From CAYQEC01 sp964569015 (lineage in GTDB: Bacteria; Actinomycetota; Acidimicrobiia; Spongiisociales; UBA5794): a stretch of 50,738 nucleotides of DNA. Positions within the stretch are counted from its first letter, which is position 1. The number at the start of each line of letters is the position of its first letter. This document shows, in pieces, positions 1 through 8,032 of this stretch. The position numbers and the translations under genes were made by a program. Under the pieces are notes generated by a model, which saw nothing but the letters and a program-made list of their open reading frames with translations, had not been told where the DNA came from and ran no database searches. Where the stretch lies: positions 1-50,738 of the forward strand of contig CAZMSN010000007.1 of assembly GCA_964569015.1 (NCBI GenBank), given 5' to 3'.

Positions 1-943
1 CGCCGAAGCGACTCACGCCCAACAACGCCAGCTCGGCGGCGAGCGTCACCAGGCGGTGTACGACCGCGGCACCGATGATGAGCGCAGACGGAACGGACCC
101 GCCGAGGATGAGGACGAGCACGCCTTCACGCACCCCGACGCCGGTCGGGACCGGCACCGCCAGATACCCGATCACCCAGGCGAGGGCATAGCCGGTCACC
201 GCGGCCCCGAACGGAGCGCCTCCGGTGATCCCGCCGAGAAGCAGGGCGAACCCCGCCGCCGAGGCGGCCGTCGAGGCGAGCAGCCACCCCATACACCGGA
301 TGATCCGACGTTGTGAAGGAACGGAATCGGGATCGACCCGAAGGAACGGGATGTGGGCGGCGACGCCCAGAATGGCAACGAGGAGCGGGCGATAGAGCAA
401 CGGCGCAACCAGCAACACGCCGACGGGAGTGAGCCGGATGAGGATCGGCGCCGATGTCTCAGCCAGGAGCACTCCGGCACCGATGAACAGCCCGGATGCA
501 GCCGCACAGACGATCTGAACGCCCAATGCGGCGGTCGCCGCGCCCCACGAAGTCCCGGCGTCACGAGCAAGTGCCACTTGGCCGAGTTGCTGCAGGATTC
601 CACCTGGGACGTACTTCGCCGGCTGTGCCAGCAAGTAGTCGCGTATCAGGCGGGCGCGGGCTACGCGGTCTGACAGCAGGGAGGCCCACCCGCAGCCAGC
701 GGCCCCCGCGGCCGCAAACGCCAACAGCAGCGATGCGGCGATGGCCGGCAGCGACACGCGCACGAAGTCGCGGGCGTCAGGCCAGGATCGGGCGAACGCC
801 ACCACGAGATAGGTGATGCCGAGAAAGCCGAAGACGATCCGCACGACCGATCGCCACCGGGTCGTGCCCCGAGTATCGAGTCCAGAGCCTGTGGTGACTT
901 CGCCCGAGTCTCGGGGAGGATCGCCAGCGCCGGAGCTGGTCAC
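1..943 (-). CDS. MprF/AglD-type lysylphosphatidylglycerol synthase TM-region membrane protein (partial)
   Basis: The frame stays open for 314 codons and runs off the left edge, so the C-terminus is missing. It starts at a GTG that overlaps the stop of the upstream glycosyltransferase (GTGA overlap), which implies translational coupling. The protein is almost entirely hydrophobic, with segments near residues 35-53, 65-85, 140-163, 172-200, 217-240, 247-265 and 275-310. Family hallmarks are KYVPGG at 110-115 and GVGVREG at 268-274, typical of the UPF0104/LPG_synthase_TM family (MprF N-terminal half, AglD). The family is tied to lipid flipping or polyprenyl-linked lipid modification. Pairing with a DPM1-like enzyme suggests a role in moving or using a polyprenyl-linked sugar; that part is inference. 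Confidence 0.85.
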   Translation of the reverse strand, partial: MTSSGAGDPPRDSGEVTTGSGLDTRGTTRWRSVVRIVFGFLGITYLVVAFARSWPDARDFVRVSLPAIAASLLLAFAAAGAAGCGWASLLSDRVARARLIRDYLLAQPAKYVPGGILQQLGQVALARDAGTSWGAATAALGVQIVCAAASGLFIGAGVLLAETSAPILIRLTPVGVLLVAPLLYRPLLVAILGVAAHIPFLRVDPDSVPSQRRIIRCMGWLLASTAASAAGFALLLGGITGGAPFGAAVTGYALAWVIGYLAVPVPTGVGVREGVLVLILGGSVPSALIIGAAVVHRLVTLAAELALLGVSRFG

Positions 944-1899
944 TCCGGCCCGCCGCCGGGTCCTGCCGTGATGACCATCGCCGGGATGATGTCATGCCGT
1001 CTTGTGTTCACGTGGACGAGCAGATCGGCCAGCATTCCCAGCATCCCGAGAGCGAGAGCGGCTCCCAGCACGACGAGGGTGTTGGTGCCAACCCGGAAAT
1101 CTTTGTCGAACATGTCGTACACGAGCTTGCCGCTTCCCACCAGCAGCAGCGTCACCGCCGGCGGCATGAACACTTTCAGCGGTTGGTAGGAGAGCACGAG
1201 ACGCACCACCTGGAGCAGGTATCGCCGTGTGTCCTTCCACCAATGGAACTTGGACTCGCCCTCTCGTGGAAAGTAGTCGATCGGGATGTACTTCACCGAG
1301 TACCCGTTGCTGAGAAACGTCATGGTGAGCGTGGTGACGCACGAGAATCCGGCAGGGAGCAGGTGCACGAACTGGCGGCCGACGTCGCGCCGGAATGCCC
1401 GAAAACCCGAGTTGAGGTCGGGGATCTTGACGCCGCTGAGGTAGCTGGCGAGCCTCCGGATGAGCCACTTGGCCGGTCGTCGCAGGAGCTTGATGGTGCC
1501 TTCCTCATTGCGCCGGGCGCCGACCACCTGATCGTATCCGTCGAGCTGTGCCACGAGGTTCGGCATCTCGTCGTTCGGGTAGGTCATGTCGACGTCGGTC
1601 CACACGACGACACGCCCGCGGGCAGCCAGCGTGCCGTAGCGGCGGCACGACCCGGATCCCCGATTGGCGCCGAACTGCATGAGACGGATGCTGTCGGTCT
1701 TCCTCAGCAGATCTCCCGAGCCGTCGGTGGATCCGTCGTCGACGACGATGATCTCGTAGCTATAGGGGGAAGCATCCATCGTTTCCCGAATCCGATGGAT
1801 CTCCTTCGCGACGTGCCCTGCCTCGTTGAAGACGGGCAGGACGATAGAGACGTCGAGTTCGGAAGGGCCGTCGAATGCCGCTTCGATCAATTCGGCCAT
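940..1899 (-). CDS. DPM1-like glycosyltransferase family 2 with C-terminal membrane segments
   Basis: A 319-residue GT-A glycosyltransferase. The N-terminal motif SIVLPVFNE (about residues 18-26), the VVDDGSTD nucleotide-binding motif and WTDVDMTYP (DxD-type metal site) mark family 2, and the stretch around DLNSGFRAFRR resembles dolichyl/polyprenyl-phosphate sugar synthases. Two hydrophobic segments near the C-terminus (about 240-260 and 270-297) anchor it in the membrane. I chose the ATG at 1899 because GAGG lies 5 nt upstream; a TTG at 1941 would add 14 non-conserved residues. The stop overlaps the GTG of the next gene, so the two are probably co-translated. The sugar and lipid acceptor cannot be read from sequence. 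Confidence 0.9.
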   Translation of the reverse strand: MAELIEAAFDGPSELDVSIVLPVFNEAGHVAKEIHRIRETMDASPYSYEIIVVDDGSTDGSGDLLRKTDSIRLMQFGANRGSGSCRRYGTLAARGRVVVWTDVDMTYPNDEMPNLVAQLDGYDQVVGARRNEEGTIKLLRRPAKWLIRRLASYLSGVKIPDLNSGFRAFRRDVGRQFVHLLPAGFSCVTTLTMTFLSNGYSVKYIPIDYFPREGESKFHWWKDTRRYLLQVVRLVLSYQPLKVFMPPAVTLLLVGSGKLVYDMFDKDFRVGTNTLVVLGAALALGMLGMLADLLVHVNTRRHDIIPAMVITAGPGGGPE

Positions 1900-2036
1900 G
1901 GGATCCTCATCGTTCGCCGGACCCGTCGGAGAGCTACCCAAGGATACGCGGACGGGAGCTCCTCACCGGGTCAACCACGTGGATTCGAGTTCTTCGGTCC
2001 GACACCGGAGTCCCTTGACCATCTCCGAACGTCAGA

Positions 2037-2225
2037 TCACCCGGCGCTGTTGACGGCCGCATGCAGAGCCCATGCCAGGGACGATCCAGCCGCCAACACG
2101 CGACCCGGTGCCCGTACCCGAGAGAGAGCACGGAGACTTCGCCGCCAATCACCACGGGCCTCGCAGACGATCTCGGCCCGAGGCTGCTGTGCGGAGCGCG
2201 TGATCGTGACCGAGATGCGCTGCAC
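2037..2225 (-). CDS. small hypothetical protein downstream of fumC
   Basis: A 62-residue ORF starting with GTG at 2225, 12 nt after the fumC stop and preceded by a purine-rich GGGAGA. The product is basic and alanine-rich, with no signal peptide or recognisable domain; a mildly hydrophobic stretch sits near the C-terminus. Third-position GC looks coding-like and the reading order fits an operon tail after fumarase. I do not recognise the family. It could be a chance ORF in high-GC DNA, so it is listed as tentative. Confidence 0.4.
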   Translation of the reverse strand: MQRISVTITRSAQQPRAEIVCEARGDWRRSLRALSRVRAPGRVLAAGSSLAWALHAAVNSAG

Positions 2226-2237
2226 GGGAGGTCTCCC

Positions 2238-3626
2238 TCAGGAGATGACCCCACCCTCGGTCATGCGCTCGATATCGAGCAGCTCGTCGACCTGCTCGGC
2301 GGAGAGCCAGCCTTTCTCGACGACGATGTCGCGCACATTGCGGCCAGAGGCGAAGGCCTCCTTGGCAACGATGGCTCCCCTGTCGTAGCCGATGTGCGGG
2401 TTGAGGGCGGTCACCACGATGATGCTGCGCTCGACGAGCTCCCGGGCTCGCTCCACGTCCGCCTCGATTCCTTCCACACATCGCCGCTGGAAAGCCTCGG
2501 CGGCGTGGGCGAGAAGCGCCACGGATTCGAGGAGGTTGTGGGCGATCAGCGGCATCATCACGTTGAGTTCGAAATTGCCGTTGGCACCGCCCCACGTGAC
2601 GGCGGCATCGTTCCCGATCACCTGGGCCGCCACCTGCATCACCATCTCGGACATCACCGGATTCACCTTGCCCGGCATGATGGAGGATCCGGGCTGCAGC
2701 ACGGGCAGCCGGATCTCGGCGATCCCGGTGCGCGGTCCGCTCGAGAGCCACCGCAGATCGTTAGCGATCTTGAACAGGGACACGGCCACCGTCTTGAGGG
2801 CACCCGAGGCGCTCACCGCCGCATCCTTGGCGGCCTGTGCCTCGAAGTGATCGGCGGCTTCCCGGAATGGGTGACCGGTGATACGGGCCATGTCGGCGAT
2901 CACGGCGGCAGCGAAACCTTCCGGAGCGTTGATCCCGGTGCCCACCGCCGTGCCGCCGAGTGCCAGCTCATGCAGGTCAGGCAGGACGCTCTCGATCCGC
3001 CTCACGCCCTTGCGTACCTGGGTGGCATATCCGCCGAACTCTTGCCCGAGCGTCACCGGTGTGGCGTCCATGAGATGGGTCCGACCCGACTTGACGACCC
3101 CGGCGAACTCGGCGGCCTTGTCCTCGAGCGCCACGGCGAGGCTCTCGAGTGCCGGAATCAACTCCTCCCTCATGGCCGCTACCACGGCCACGTGGATCAC
3201 GGTGGGGATGACGTCGTTGGACGACTGGCCGAAATTGACGTCGTCGTTGGGATGGACGAGCCCCGATCCCCCATCGTCGCCGAGCAGCTCGCCCGAGCGA
3301 TGCGCGATGACCTCGTTGGCATTGGTGTTGGTCGATGTGCCCGATCCGGTCTGGAAAACGTCGAGCACGAACTGCTCGTCGAGCACACCGTCGCGCACCT
3401 GATCGGCTGCCTCGGCGATTGCCCTCGCCTTGTCGGCATCGATGTGTCCCGCCGATCCGGCGACCCGCGCCGCCGAGCCCTTGAGCAAACCCAGCGCCCA
3501 GATGAAGCGCCGGCTGAACCGCAGGTCGGAGATCGGAAAGTTCTCGACCGCCCGCTGGGTGGAGGCTCCGTACAGAGCATCGGCGGGGACCTGCACCTCG
3601 CCCATGGAATCACGTTCGATGCGCAT
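2238..3626 (-). CDS. fumC: class II fumarate hydratase
   Basis: About 462 residues, the usual length for class II (iron-free) fumarases, which interconvert fumarate and malate in the TCA cycle as cytosolic homotetramers. Superfamily features appear in order: GSGTSTNTNANEV near residue 95, SSNDVIPT near 137, SGRTHLMDATPVTLGQE near 184 (catalytic His), and the lyase signature GSSIMPGKVNP near 318 with its catalytic Ser loop. Three start codons lie in tandem (GTG 3632, ATG 3629, ATG 3626). GGAG lies 5 nt before the ATG at 3626, which I prefer. The gene sits between the sirtuin remnant and a small ORF. The full motif set argues against aspartase. Confidence 0.97.
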   Translation of the reverse strand: MRIERDSMGEVQVPADALYGASTQRAVENFPISDLRFSRRFIWALGLLKGSAARVAGSAGHIDADKARAIAEAADQVRDGVLDEQFVLDVFQTGSGTSTNTNANEVIAHRSGELLGDDGGSGLVHPNDDVNFGQSSNDVIPTVIHVAVVAAMREELIPALESLAVALEDKAAEFAGVVKSGRTHLMDATPVTLGQEFGGYATQVRKGVRRIESVLPDLHELALGGTAVGTGINAPEGFAAAVIADMARITGHPFREAADHFEAQAAKDAAVSASGALKTVAVSLFKIANDLRWLSSGPRTGIAEIRLPVLQPGSSIMPGKVNPVMSEMVMQVAAQVIGNDAAVTWGGANGNFELNVMMPLIAHNLLESVALLAHAAEAFQRRCVEGIEADVERARELVERSIIVVTALNPHIGYDRGAIVAKEAFASGRNVRDIVVEKGWLSAEQVDELLDIERMTEGGVIS

Positions 3627-3666
3627 CATCACTCCAGGTGTTCGTGATCGGACATCGGCCCCGAGC

Positions 3667-4301
3667 TTAGAGCCGGACCGCGGAGCCGAGGGCCCGTGTC
3701 AGATCAGCAGATCGAAGATCCTGGCCGAAGCTGACCGTGGCAGGCTTCAGGTAGCCGCCGCATGCACACACGGGCGCCTCCCTGTTTCTCGGAAGTGGGC
3801 GAAGTGGGGAGCGGGGTCCGAGCGCGCTCCGCAGCTCTGACACTCCATCTCCCGAAGGCTGCCGTGGATCTCGACGAGCCGCGCCGGCGAGGTACCGGCG
3901 GCAGCGTGGAGACCGTCGACGTTCTGAGTGACAACCATCTCGATCCGGCCCGCCTCTTCCAAGTCGACAACGGCCGGGTGCAGCGCGTTGGGCTGAGCGT
4001 TGCCGAACGCGTCGCGCTCCTCGAGCTTCCGGCGCCGGTAGCGGCGCCGCGCCTCATCGGACCGCATGAAGTCGTCGGAGAGGACCGGGGCGCGGGTCGG
4101 TCACACACCCTGGGGTCCGCGGTAGTCGGGAATCCCGCTGGCCGTCGAGACTCCGGCACTGGTGAAGACGAGGACACGGGCAGCGCGGCCGATGAGCAGG
4201 CGCAGCGTGTCGAATTCATCTCCTTCACCGGGCACCGGCCGATCGCCCGCGATTACAGGATCCCGTCCACCGGCGGTCGCCGCCGGTGTGTCCGAGCACA
4301 C
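3667..4301 (-). pseudogene. decayed Sir2-family NAD-dependent protein deacylase (sirtuin)
   Basis: Sirtuin motifs are spread over two frames and interrupted. The first segment (4301 to 4101, GTG start) carries SAGVSTASGIPDYRGPQGV and then hits TGA exactly where sirtuins have Trp (GVW). The same frame resumes with TQNVDGLHAAAG and EIHGSL (catalytic His), then CQSCG of the zinc site. Near 3771-3800 the frame shifts, and CACGGYLKPATVSFGQ continues in another frame until a TAA at 3667, cutting away roughly the last 80 residues of a normal sirtuin. The NAD-binding GAG is also altered to SAG. One nonsense change, one frameshift, a motif change and a missing C-terminus together make sequencing error an unlikely sole cause. 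It lies 7 nt downstream of sufC. Confidence 0.85.
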
Positions 4302-4307
4302 CGACCG

Positions 4308-5075
4308 TCAGGGCAACTCGGCAAGGGGGTCGACGGCGCCGACCGCGGGGCCGAGGCCGAGTTCTCGGCGTACTTCGTCGTAGCCTCTGGCCTCGAGTTC
4401 CTCGGCGATCTCGGCGCCACCGCTGCGCACGATGCGGCCGTCGATCATGACGTGAATGCGGTCGGGATGCATGTAGCGGAGGATCCGGCTGTAGTGCGTG
4501 ATGATCAATACCCCGATTTGGTCACTACGCAGCGCCTCGACGATGGCCGCCACCTCGCGCACTGCATCGATGTCGAGGCCCGAGTCGATCTCGTCGAGGA
4601 TCGCCACCTTGGGATCGGCAGCGGCGAGCTGGAACATCTCGGATCGCTTCTTCTCCCCGCCGGACAGGCCTCCGTTGACCACCCGGCCGCGGAATTGGCC
4701 CATGCCGAGGCGATCCGAGGCCGCCTCGATTCGCTCGTCGAAACCGTCTCCGGCGATTTCGCCCATCTCGACGATGAGCGCGTCGAGGGTGACCCCAGGG
4801 ATCTCGATCGGGTACTGGAATGCCTCGAAGAGGCCGGCACGGGCGCGCTCGTCCACGGGAAGCCCCATGATCTCGGTCCCCCCGACCTGCGCCGATCCCC
4901 CGGCGTCGTAGTCTGCCTTCCCCATCAGCACGTGGCACAGCGTTGATTTCCCCGAGCCGTTCGGTCCCATCAGGACGTGAATCTCGCCGAAGGGAACCTC
5001 GAGATCGACCCCTTTGAGGATCTGGAGTTCCCCGAGGCCGGCTGTGACGCTGTCGACCCTGAGCGCCGCCGTCAT
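4308..5075 (-). CDS. sufC: Fe-S cluster assembly ATPase SufC
   Basis: A 255-residue soluble ABC ATPase of the SUF Fe-S assembly system, which works with SufB and SufD as a SufBC2D-type scaffold. Walker A GPNGSGKST is near residue 38, the Q-loop is followed by FQYPIEIPG (typical of SufC), the signature is LSGGEKKRSEM near 150, and Walker B runs into LDEIDSGLDIDA. The start ATG overlaps the stop of the Rieske gene (ATGA), so sufD, the Rieske gene and sufC are translationally coupled. The last ~20 residues extend beyond the usual SufC end and look unstructured. Confidence 0.97.
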   Translation of the reverse strand: MTAALRVDSVTAGLGELQILKGVDLEVPFGEIHVLMGPNGSGKSTLCHVLMGKADYDAGGSAQVGGTEIMGLPVDERARAGLFEAFQYPIEIPGVTLDALIVEMGEIAGDGFDERIEAASDRLGMGQFRGRVVNGGLSGGEKKRSEMFQLAAADPKVAILDEIDSGLDIDAVREVAAIVEALRSDQIGVLIITHYSRILRYMHPDRIHVMIDGRIVRSGGAEIAEELEARGYDEVRRELGLGPAVGAVDPLAELP

Positions 5076-5395
5076 GAGGCCACCTCCGTCTCGAGGAACA
5101 GCACGACCTCACCGTCCACGACCTCGACCGGGTAGACCGGCACCGGCTGGGTGGCCGGGAGAGAGCCCGGCTCCCCGGTACAGAGATCGAACGCCGCACC
5201 GTGCCGGGGGCATTCCACCTCGGCGTCAAAGAGCTCTCCCTCGGCGAGGGATGCTTCGGCATGGCTGCATCGGTCCCCGATGGCGAACACCTCGTCTCCC
5301 ACTCGAAACACGGCGATCGGGGTGCCGGCGACGTCGACGCGCAGGCCTCGACCTTCGGGGAGATCAGTGAGCGAAGCGATCCGGACACGCTGCAT
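5072..5395 (-). CDS. Rieske-type [2Fe-2S] ferredoxin of the suf cluster
   Basis: A 107-residue small Rieske ferredoxin related to the bacterial NirD/BphF-like group. The two ligand pairs are visible: CSH near residue 43 and CPRHG about 18 residues later. A non-heme ferredoxin between sufD and sufC is a common actinobacterial arrangement and may supply electrons for cluster assembly, though its partner is not established. The ATG at 5395 overlaps the sufD stop as TGATG and has GGGGAGGG upstream; an in-frame GTG sits one codon earlier at 5398. Its own stop overlaps the sufC start. Confidence 0.92.
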   Translation of the reverse strand: MQRVRIASLTDLPEGRGLRVDVAGTPIAVFRVGDEVFAIGDRCSHAEASLAEGELFDAEVECPRHGAAFDLCTGEPGSLPATQPVPVYPVEVVDGEVVLFLETEVAS

Positions 5396-6684
5396 CACAC
5401 CCTCCCCTCACGCTGGGCGGCCACGTACTTGGCATTGATCGAGCGGCGCACCGGGTCGATCACGGCAGGCTCGGGGAATCGCGCCAGCGCCTCCTCGAAG
5501 AACCCCCGGACCTGAAGTCGGTCGGCTCGCCGACGATCGAGACCGCGGCTCATCAAGTAGTAACGCTGCTCGTCGCCGAGTGGTCCCATCGTCGAGCCGT
5601 GTCCGCATCGCACGTCGTTGGCGAGGATCTCGAGATTGGGCACGGACCGGGCAGAGGCTCCGTCGGAGAGCAGCAGATTGCGGTTCGTCTGGAAGGCGTC
5701 GGTCCGTTGCGCGGCCTCGTCGATGCGGATCAGGCCGGTGAACACCGAGAGCGCTTCGTCCTCGACGGCGCCCTTGACGAACATGTCACTGTTGGTGTTG
5801 GTGCCGGCGTGGTGCATCGTGTACCGGTAGTCGAGGATCTGCTGCTCCTCGCCGAAGTAGGCACCGAGGACCTCCGCCGACGAGCCACGGCCCTCGAGAT
5901 CGATCGCCAGCCGCAGTCGTGAGAGCCTGCCGCCGAGACCGGCCTCGGCGAGGACGAGGCTGCCGTCACACCCAACCGCGACGCGGGCCTGCGCAACGGC
6001 ATGCGTGCCGTAGCCCCACTCCTGAACCATCGAGAGCCGCAGACGGGCGTTCTGGCCGACCCAGGCCTCGATCTGTGGCACCACCAGGCAACGTGTGGCC
6101 GGAAGCGATCGGTAGAGCACCACGAGGGACGCCTCCGAGGATTCCTCGAGCACCACGGTGAGGTGTGGGAACGAGACCGCGCCCTCGGTGGCGGCCTGAA
6201 CGCCGATCAGCATCAGACCACCAGGATCAATCCGCTCCGGGACGTGCACGAAAACGCCGTCGCGCATGAAGGCGCTGTGGGCGGCCGTGAATTTGTCGAC
6301 GTCTGCGGGGATTCCGGTCCCGAAATAGGGCCGGACGCTCTCGGCGTGGTCCCCGATGGCGGCGGTGATGCTTGCGATCGTTGCCGAGCTGTTGTTGTCG
6401 ACCGTGGTCGCGAGCCCGTCGATGATCTGCGCGCTCGCCGCCGCCGCGTCGAGCCCCGGGAAGCGATCGTCGTCGGTGAGGCCGGCCCCCGGCTCGTCCA
6501 CGGCTGCATAATCGGCGATATCGAAACCGAGATCGATGTAGCGCCACATCTCCTCGCGGGAAGTCGGCATAGAGAGCTCGTCGTAGAGCTCGGCGGCGGC
6601 TGCTCGCGGTCCCGCGACCCATTCCGGGTCGCCGTCGCCAGCGCGACTCAAGGGCTTTGATTCGAGTGCTGCCAAAGGTTTCAC
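5395..6684 (-). CDS. sufD: Fe-S cluster assembly protein SufD
   Basis: A 429-residue SufBD-family protein. The C-terminal beta-helix core is recognisable from HHAGTNTNSDMFVKG, FTGLIRI, TDAFQTNRNLLLSD and the signature RCGHGSTMGPLGDEQRYYLMSRGL near residue 365. The absence of the SufB-specific N-terminal motifs and the short N-terminal domain favour SufD over SufB. It starts with GTG at 6684 and is the first gene of sufD-Rieske-sufC. A TAGGCT box at about 6705-6710 on the same strand could be its -10 element. No sufS, sufU or sufR homologue is visible nearby, and sufB lies about 7 kb away. Confidence 0.93.
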   Translation of the reverse strand: MKPLAALESKPLSRAGDGDPEWVAGPRAAAAELYDELSMPTSREEMWRYIDLGFDIADYAAVDEPGAGLTDDDRFPGLDAAAASAQIIDGLATTVDNNSSATIASITAAIGDHAESVRPYFGTGIPADVDKFTAAHSAFMRDGVFVHVPERIDPGGLMLIGVQAATEGAVSFPHLTVVLEESSEASLVVLYRSLPATRCLVVPQIEAWVGQNARLRLSMVQEWGYGTHAVAQARVAVGCDGSLVLAEAGLGGRLSRLRLAIDLEGRGSSAEVLGAYFGEEQQILDYRYTMHHAGTNTNSDMFVKGAVEDEALSVFTGLIRIDEAAQRTDAFQTNRNLLLSDGASARSVPNLEILANDVRCGHGSTMGPLGDEQRYYLMSRGLDRRRADRLQVRGFFEEALARFPEPAVIDPVRRSINAKYVAAQREGRV

Positions 6685-7012
6685 TGCCCGCGTCGAGAGT
6701 CCACGAGCCTACCGCCCGACCTGCCGTACGGAAAGGGCCCGTTCTGATCGATCCGGCCCCTTGCCACGGCTCGGGCCTGCCAACGCTCACGCTCCAGCAC
6801 CCTTCCCCACCGGCGTTCTTGCTCGCGGCAAGGGCGGCAGGCAGCAGCTTCGGACGGTACCGGCCGACGATGAGGCGCTCATGATCCGATGTGTGCTCTG
6901 GTTCGTGCTCACCGTCACTTCGGCAGCAGTTGTGGTGTGGTGCACCCGATCGAGGCAGAGCAGAAGGCCGTAGCTGTTTCTCGACGGACTCCTCGCTGGC
7001 CCGGCCTACACC
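6685..7012. other. 328-bp spacer between sufD and cydB
   Basis: This gap lies upstream of sufD (leftward) and downstream of cydB (leftward). It should hold the sufD promoter: a TAGGCT hexamer about 20 nt before the sufD GTG is the best -10 candidate. I see no tRNA fold, strong hairpin or repeat. The only coding candidate is a 30-codon rightward ORF at 6881-6973, listed separately. Confidence 0.5.
6881..6973 (+). CDS. possible 30-residue single-pass membrane peptide
   Basis: An ATG with GAGG 5 nt upstream opens a 30-codon ORF. It encodes a hydrophobic segment (about residues 4-21) followed by a basic tail (RSRQSRR), the layout of a tiny N-in/C-in type membrane anchor. It runs opposite to both flanking genes. 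Short hydrophobic-plus-basic ORFs occur often by chance in high-GC DNA and I recognise no family, so this is weak. Confidence 0.22.
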   Translation: MIRCVLWFVLTVTSAAVVVWCTRSRQSRRP

Positions 7013-8032
7013 TCAGCGCTCGGCCTCTTCGAGCGATCTCTGTGTCTTGAAGAGGCTGAAGAGCAGCACCAGTGCCGGGACGAGCAGGACCAAGCCGGCG
7101 ACGACGCCCCACGCCATGATCGTCAGCACGGTGTCGGGGGCCTTGGCGGCGTCGACGGTGAGCTGCGATGGCACCAGCAGCGGGTATTGGGCCAGCGCCC
7201 ACCCCCACATGATGGCCGCGACAGTCCCGGCGGCGCCCACCGCAGCGAGGTTCCACCTCCGCCTCCACAAACCCCACAGCGACAGCAGATTCGATGTCAC
7301 CATCACGATGATCAGCGGCCAGGCCCGCTCCCTCATTCCGTCCCACACCTCGGGGGCATCGACGGTGACGAGCGCGATGCCCCCGGTCGCCAGCACCCCC
7401 ACCAGCGCACCGGTCAGGAGTGCTCTTCGTCGCCACCTGTCCGTCAGCGCTACGTCGCCGGCCGCGGCCGCCTCCCGGGTGAGATACGCCGACGCCAAGA
7501 ACGCGCAGACCGCCACGGCAAAGAACGCCCCGAAGACAGCCATCGGCGAGAGCCACCCGGTGAGGATGTCGCCGGAGAATGTGCCCGAGGCGTCGACCTC
7601 CAGACCCGAGGCGACAGCCCCGACCGCAGCGCCGAGGAAGAACGGGGCCGCCGTCGAGGCGAGTGCGAACACCCTTCCCCACAGCGCCTCCTGGCGCGTG
7701 TGCCCGGCGACATGGCCTCGGAACGCAAAGGCCACACCACGGAACACGATCCCGGCGAGGGCCAGGAACAGAGGCACCCACAGCGCCTGGGTCAGTCCGG
7801 CGAAAGCCGGGGGAAAGGCACTCCACAGAACGACGATCACGAAGATGAGCCACACGTGATTGGCCTCCCACACCGGCCCGATCGCCCGGCGGATGAGGGT
7901 CCGCTCCTCAACGGAGGCGCGCCGCGCCGCGGTGAGCTCCCACACCCCGCCCCCGAAGTCGGCGCCTCCCAGCACGGCGTAGAGCATCCCGCCGCAAGCC
8001 ATGACTCCCAGGATGAAGAGATCAGCCGACAT
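7013..8032 (-). CDS. cydB: cytochrome bd ubiquinol/menaquinol oxidase subunit II
   Basis: A 339-residue polytopic membrane protein of the CydB family. The start is the ATG at 8032, giving the typical N-terminus MSADLFILGV followed by GADFGGGVWEL, a conserved subunit II motif; longer in-frame extensions are arginine-rich and not CydB-like. GPVWEANHVWLIF near residue 52 and the LWSAFPPAF stretch are also family hallmarks. About eight or nine hydrophobic helices follow. It overlaps the end of cydA by 11 nt, so the two subunits are co-translated. With CydA it forms a high-affinity, cyanide-tolerant quinol oxidase in the cytoplasmic membrane. Confidence 0.96.
   Translation of the reverse strand: MSADLFILGVMACGGMLYAVLGGADFGGGVWELTAARRASVEERTLIRRAIGPVWEANHVWLIFVIVVLWSAFPPAFAGLTQALWVPLFLALAGIVFRGVAFAFRGHVAGHTRQEALWGRVFALASTAAPFFLGAAVGAVASGLEVDASGTFSGDILTGWLSPMAVFGAFFAVAVCAFLASAYLTREAAAAGDVALTDRWRRRALLTGALVGVLATGGIALVTVDAPEVWDGMRERAWPLIIVMVTSNLLSLWGLWRRRWNLAAVGAAGTVAAIMWGWALAQYPLLVPSQLTVDAAKAPDTVLTIMAWGVVAGLVLLVPALVLLFSLFKTQRSLEEAER

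Noticed and set aside
1934..2254. Alternative 106-codon ORF downstream of fumC
   Set aside because: Arg/Ser-rich composition with poor third-position GC; the 62-codon GTG ORF in another frame is the better candidate.
2061..3647. A 528-codon rightward open frame opposite fumC
   Set aside because: Antisense shadow of fumC; low-complexity His/Gly/Leu composition and no ribosome-binding site.
4101..4103. In-frame TGA in the sirtuin read as selenocysteine or recoded Trp
   Set aside because: A separate frameshift and loss of the C-terminus show decay; no SECIS-like hairpin was noticed and other genes here use TGA as an ordinary stop.
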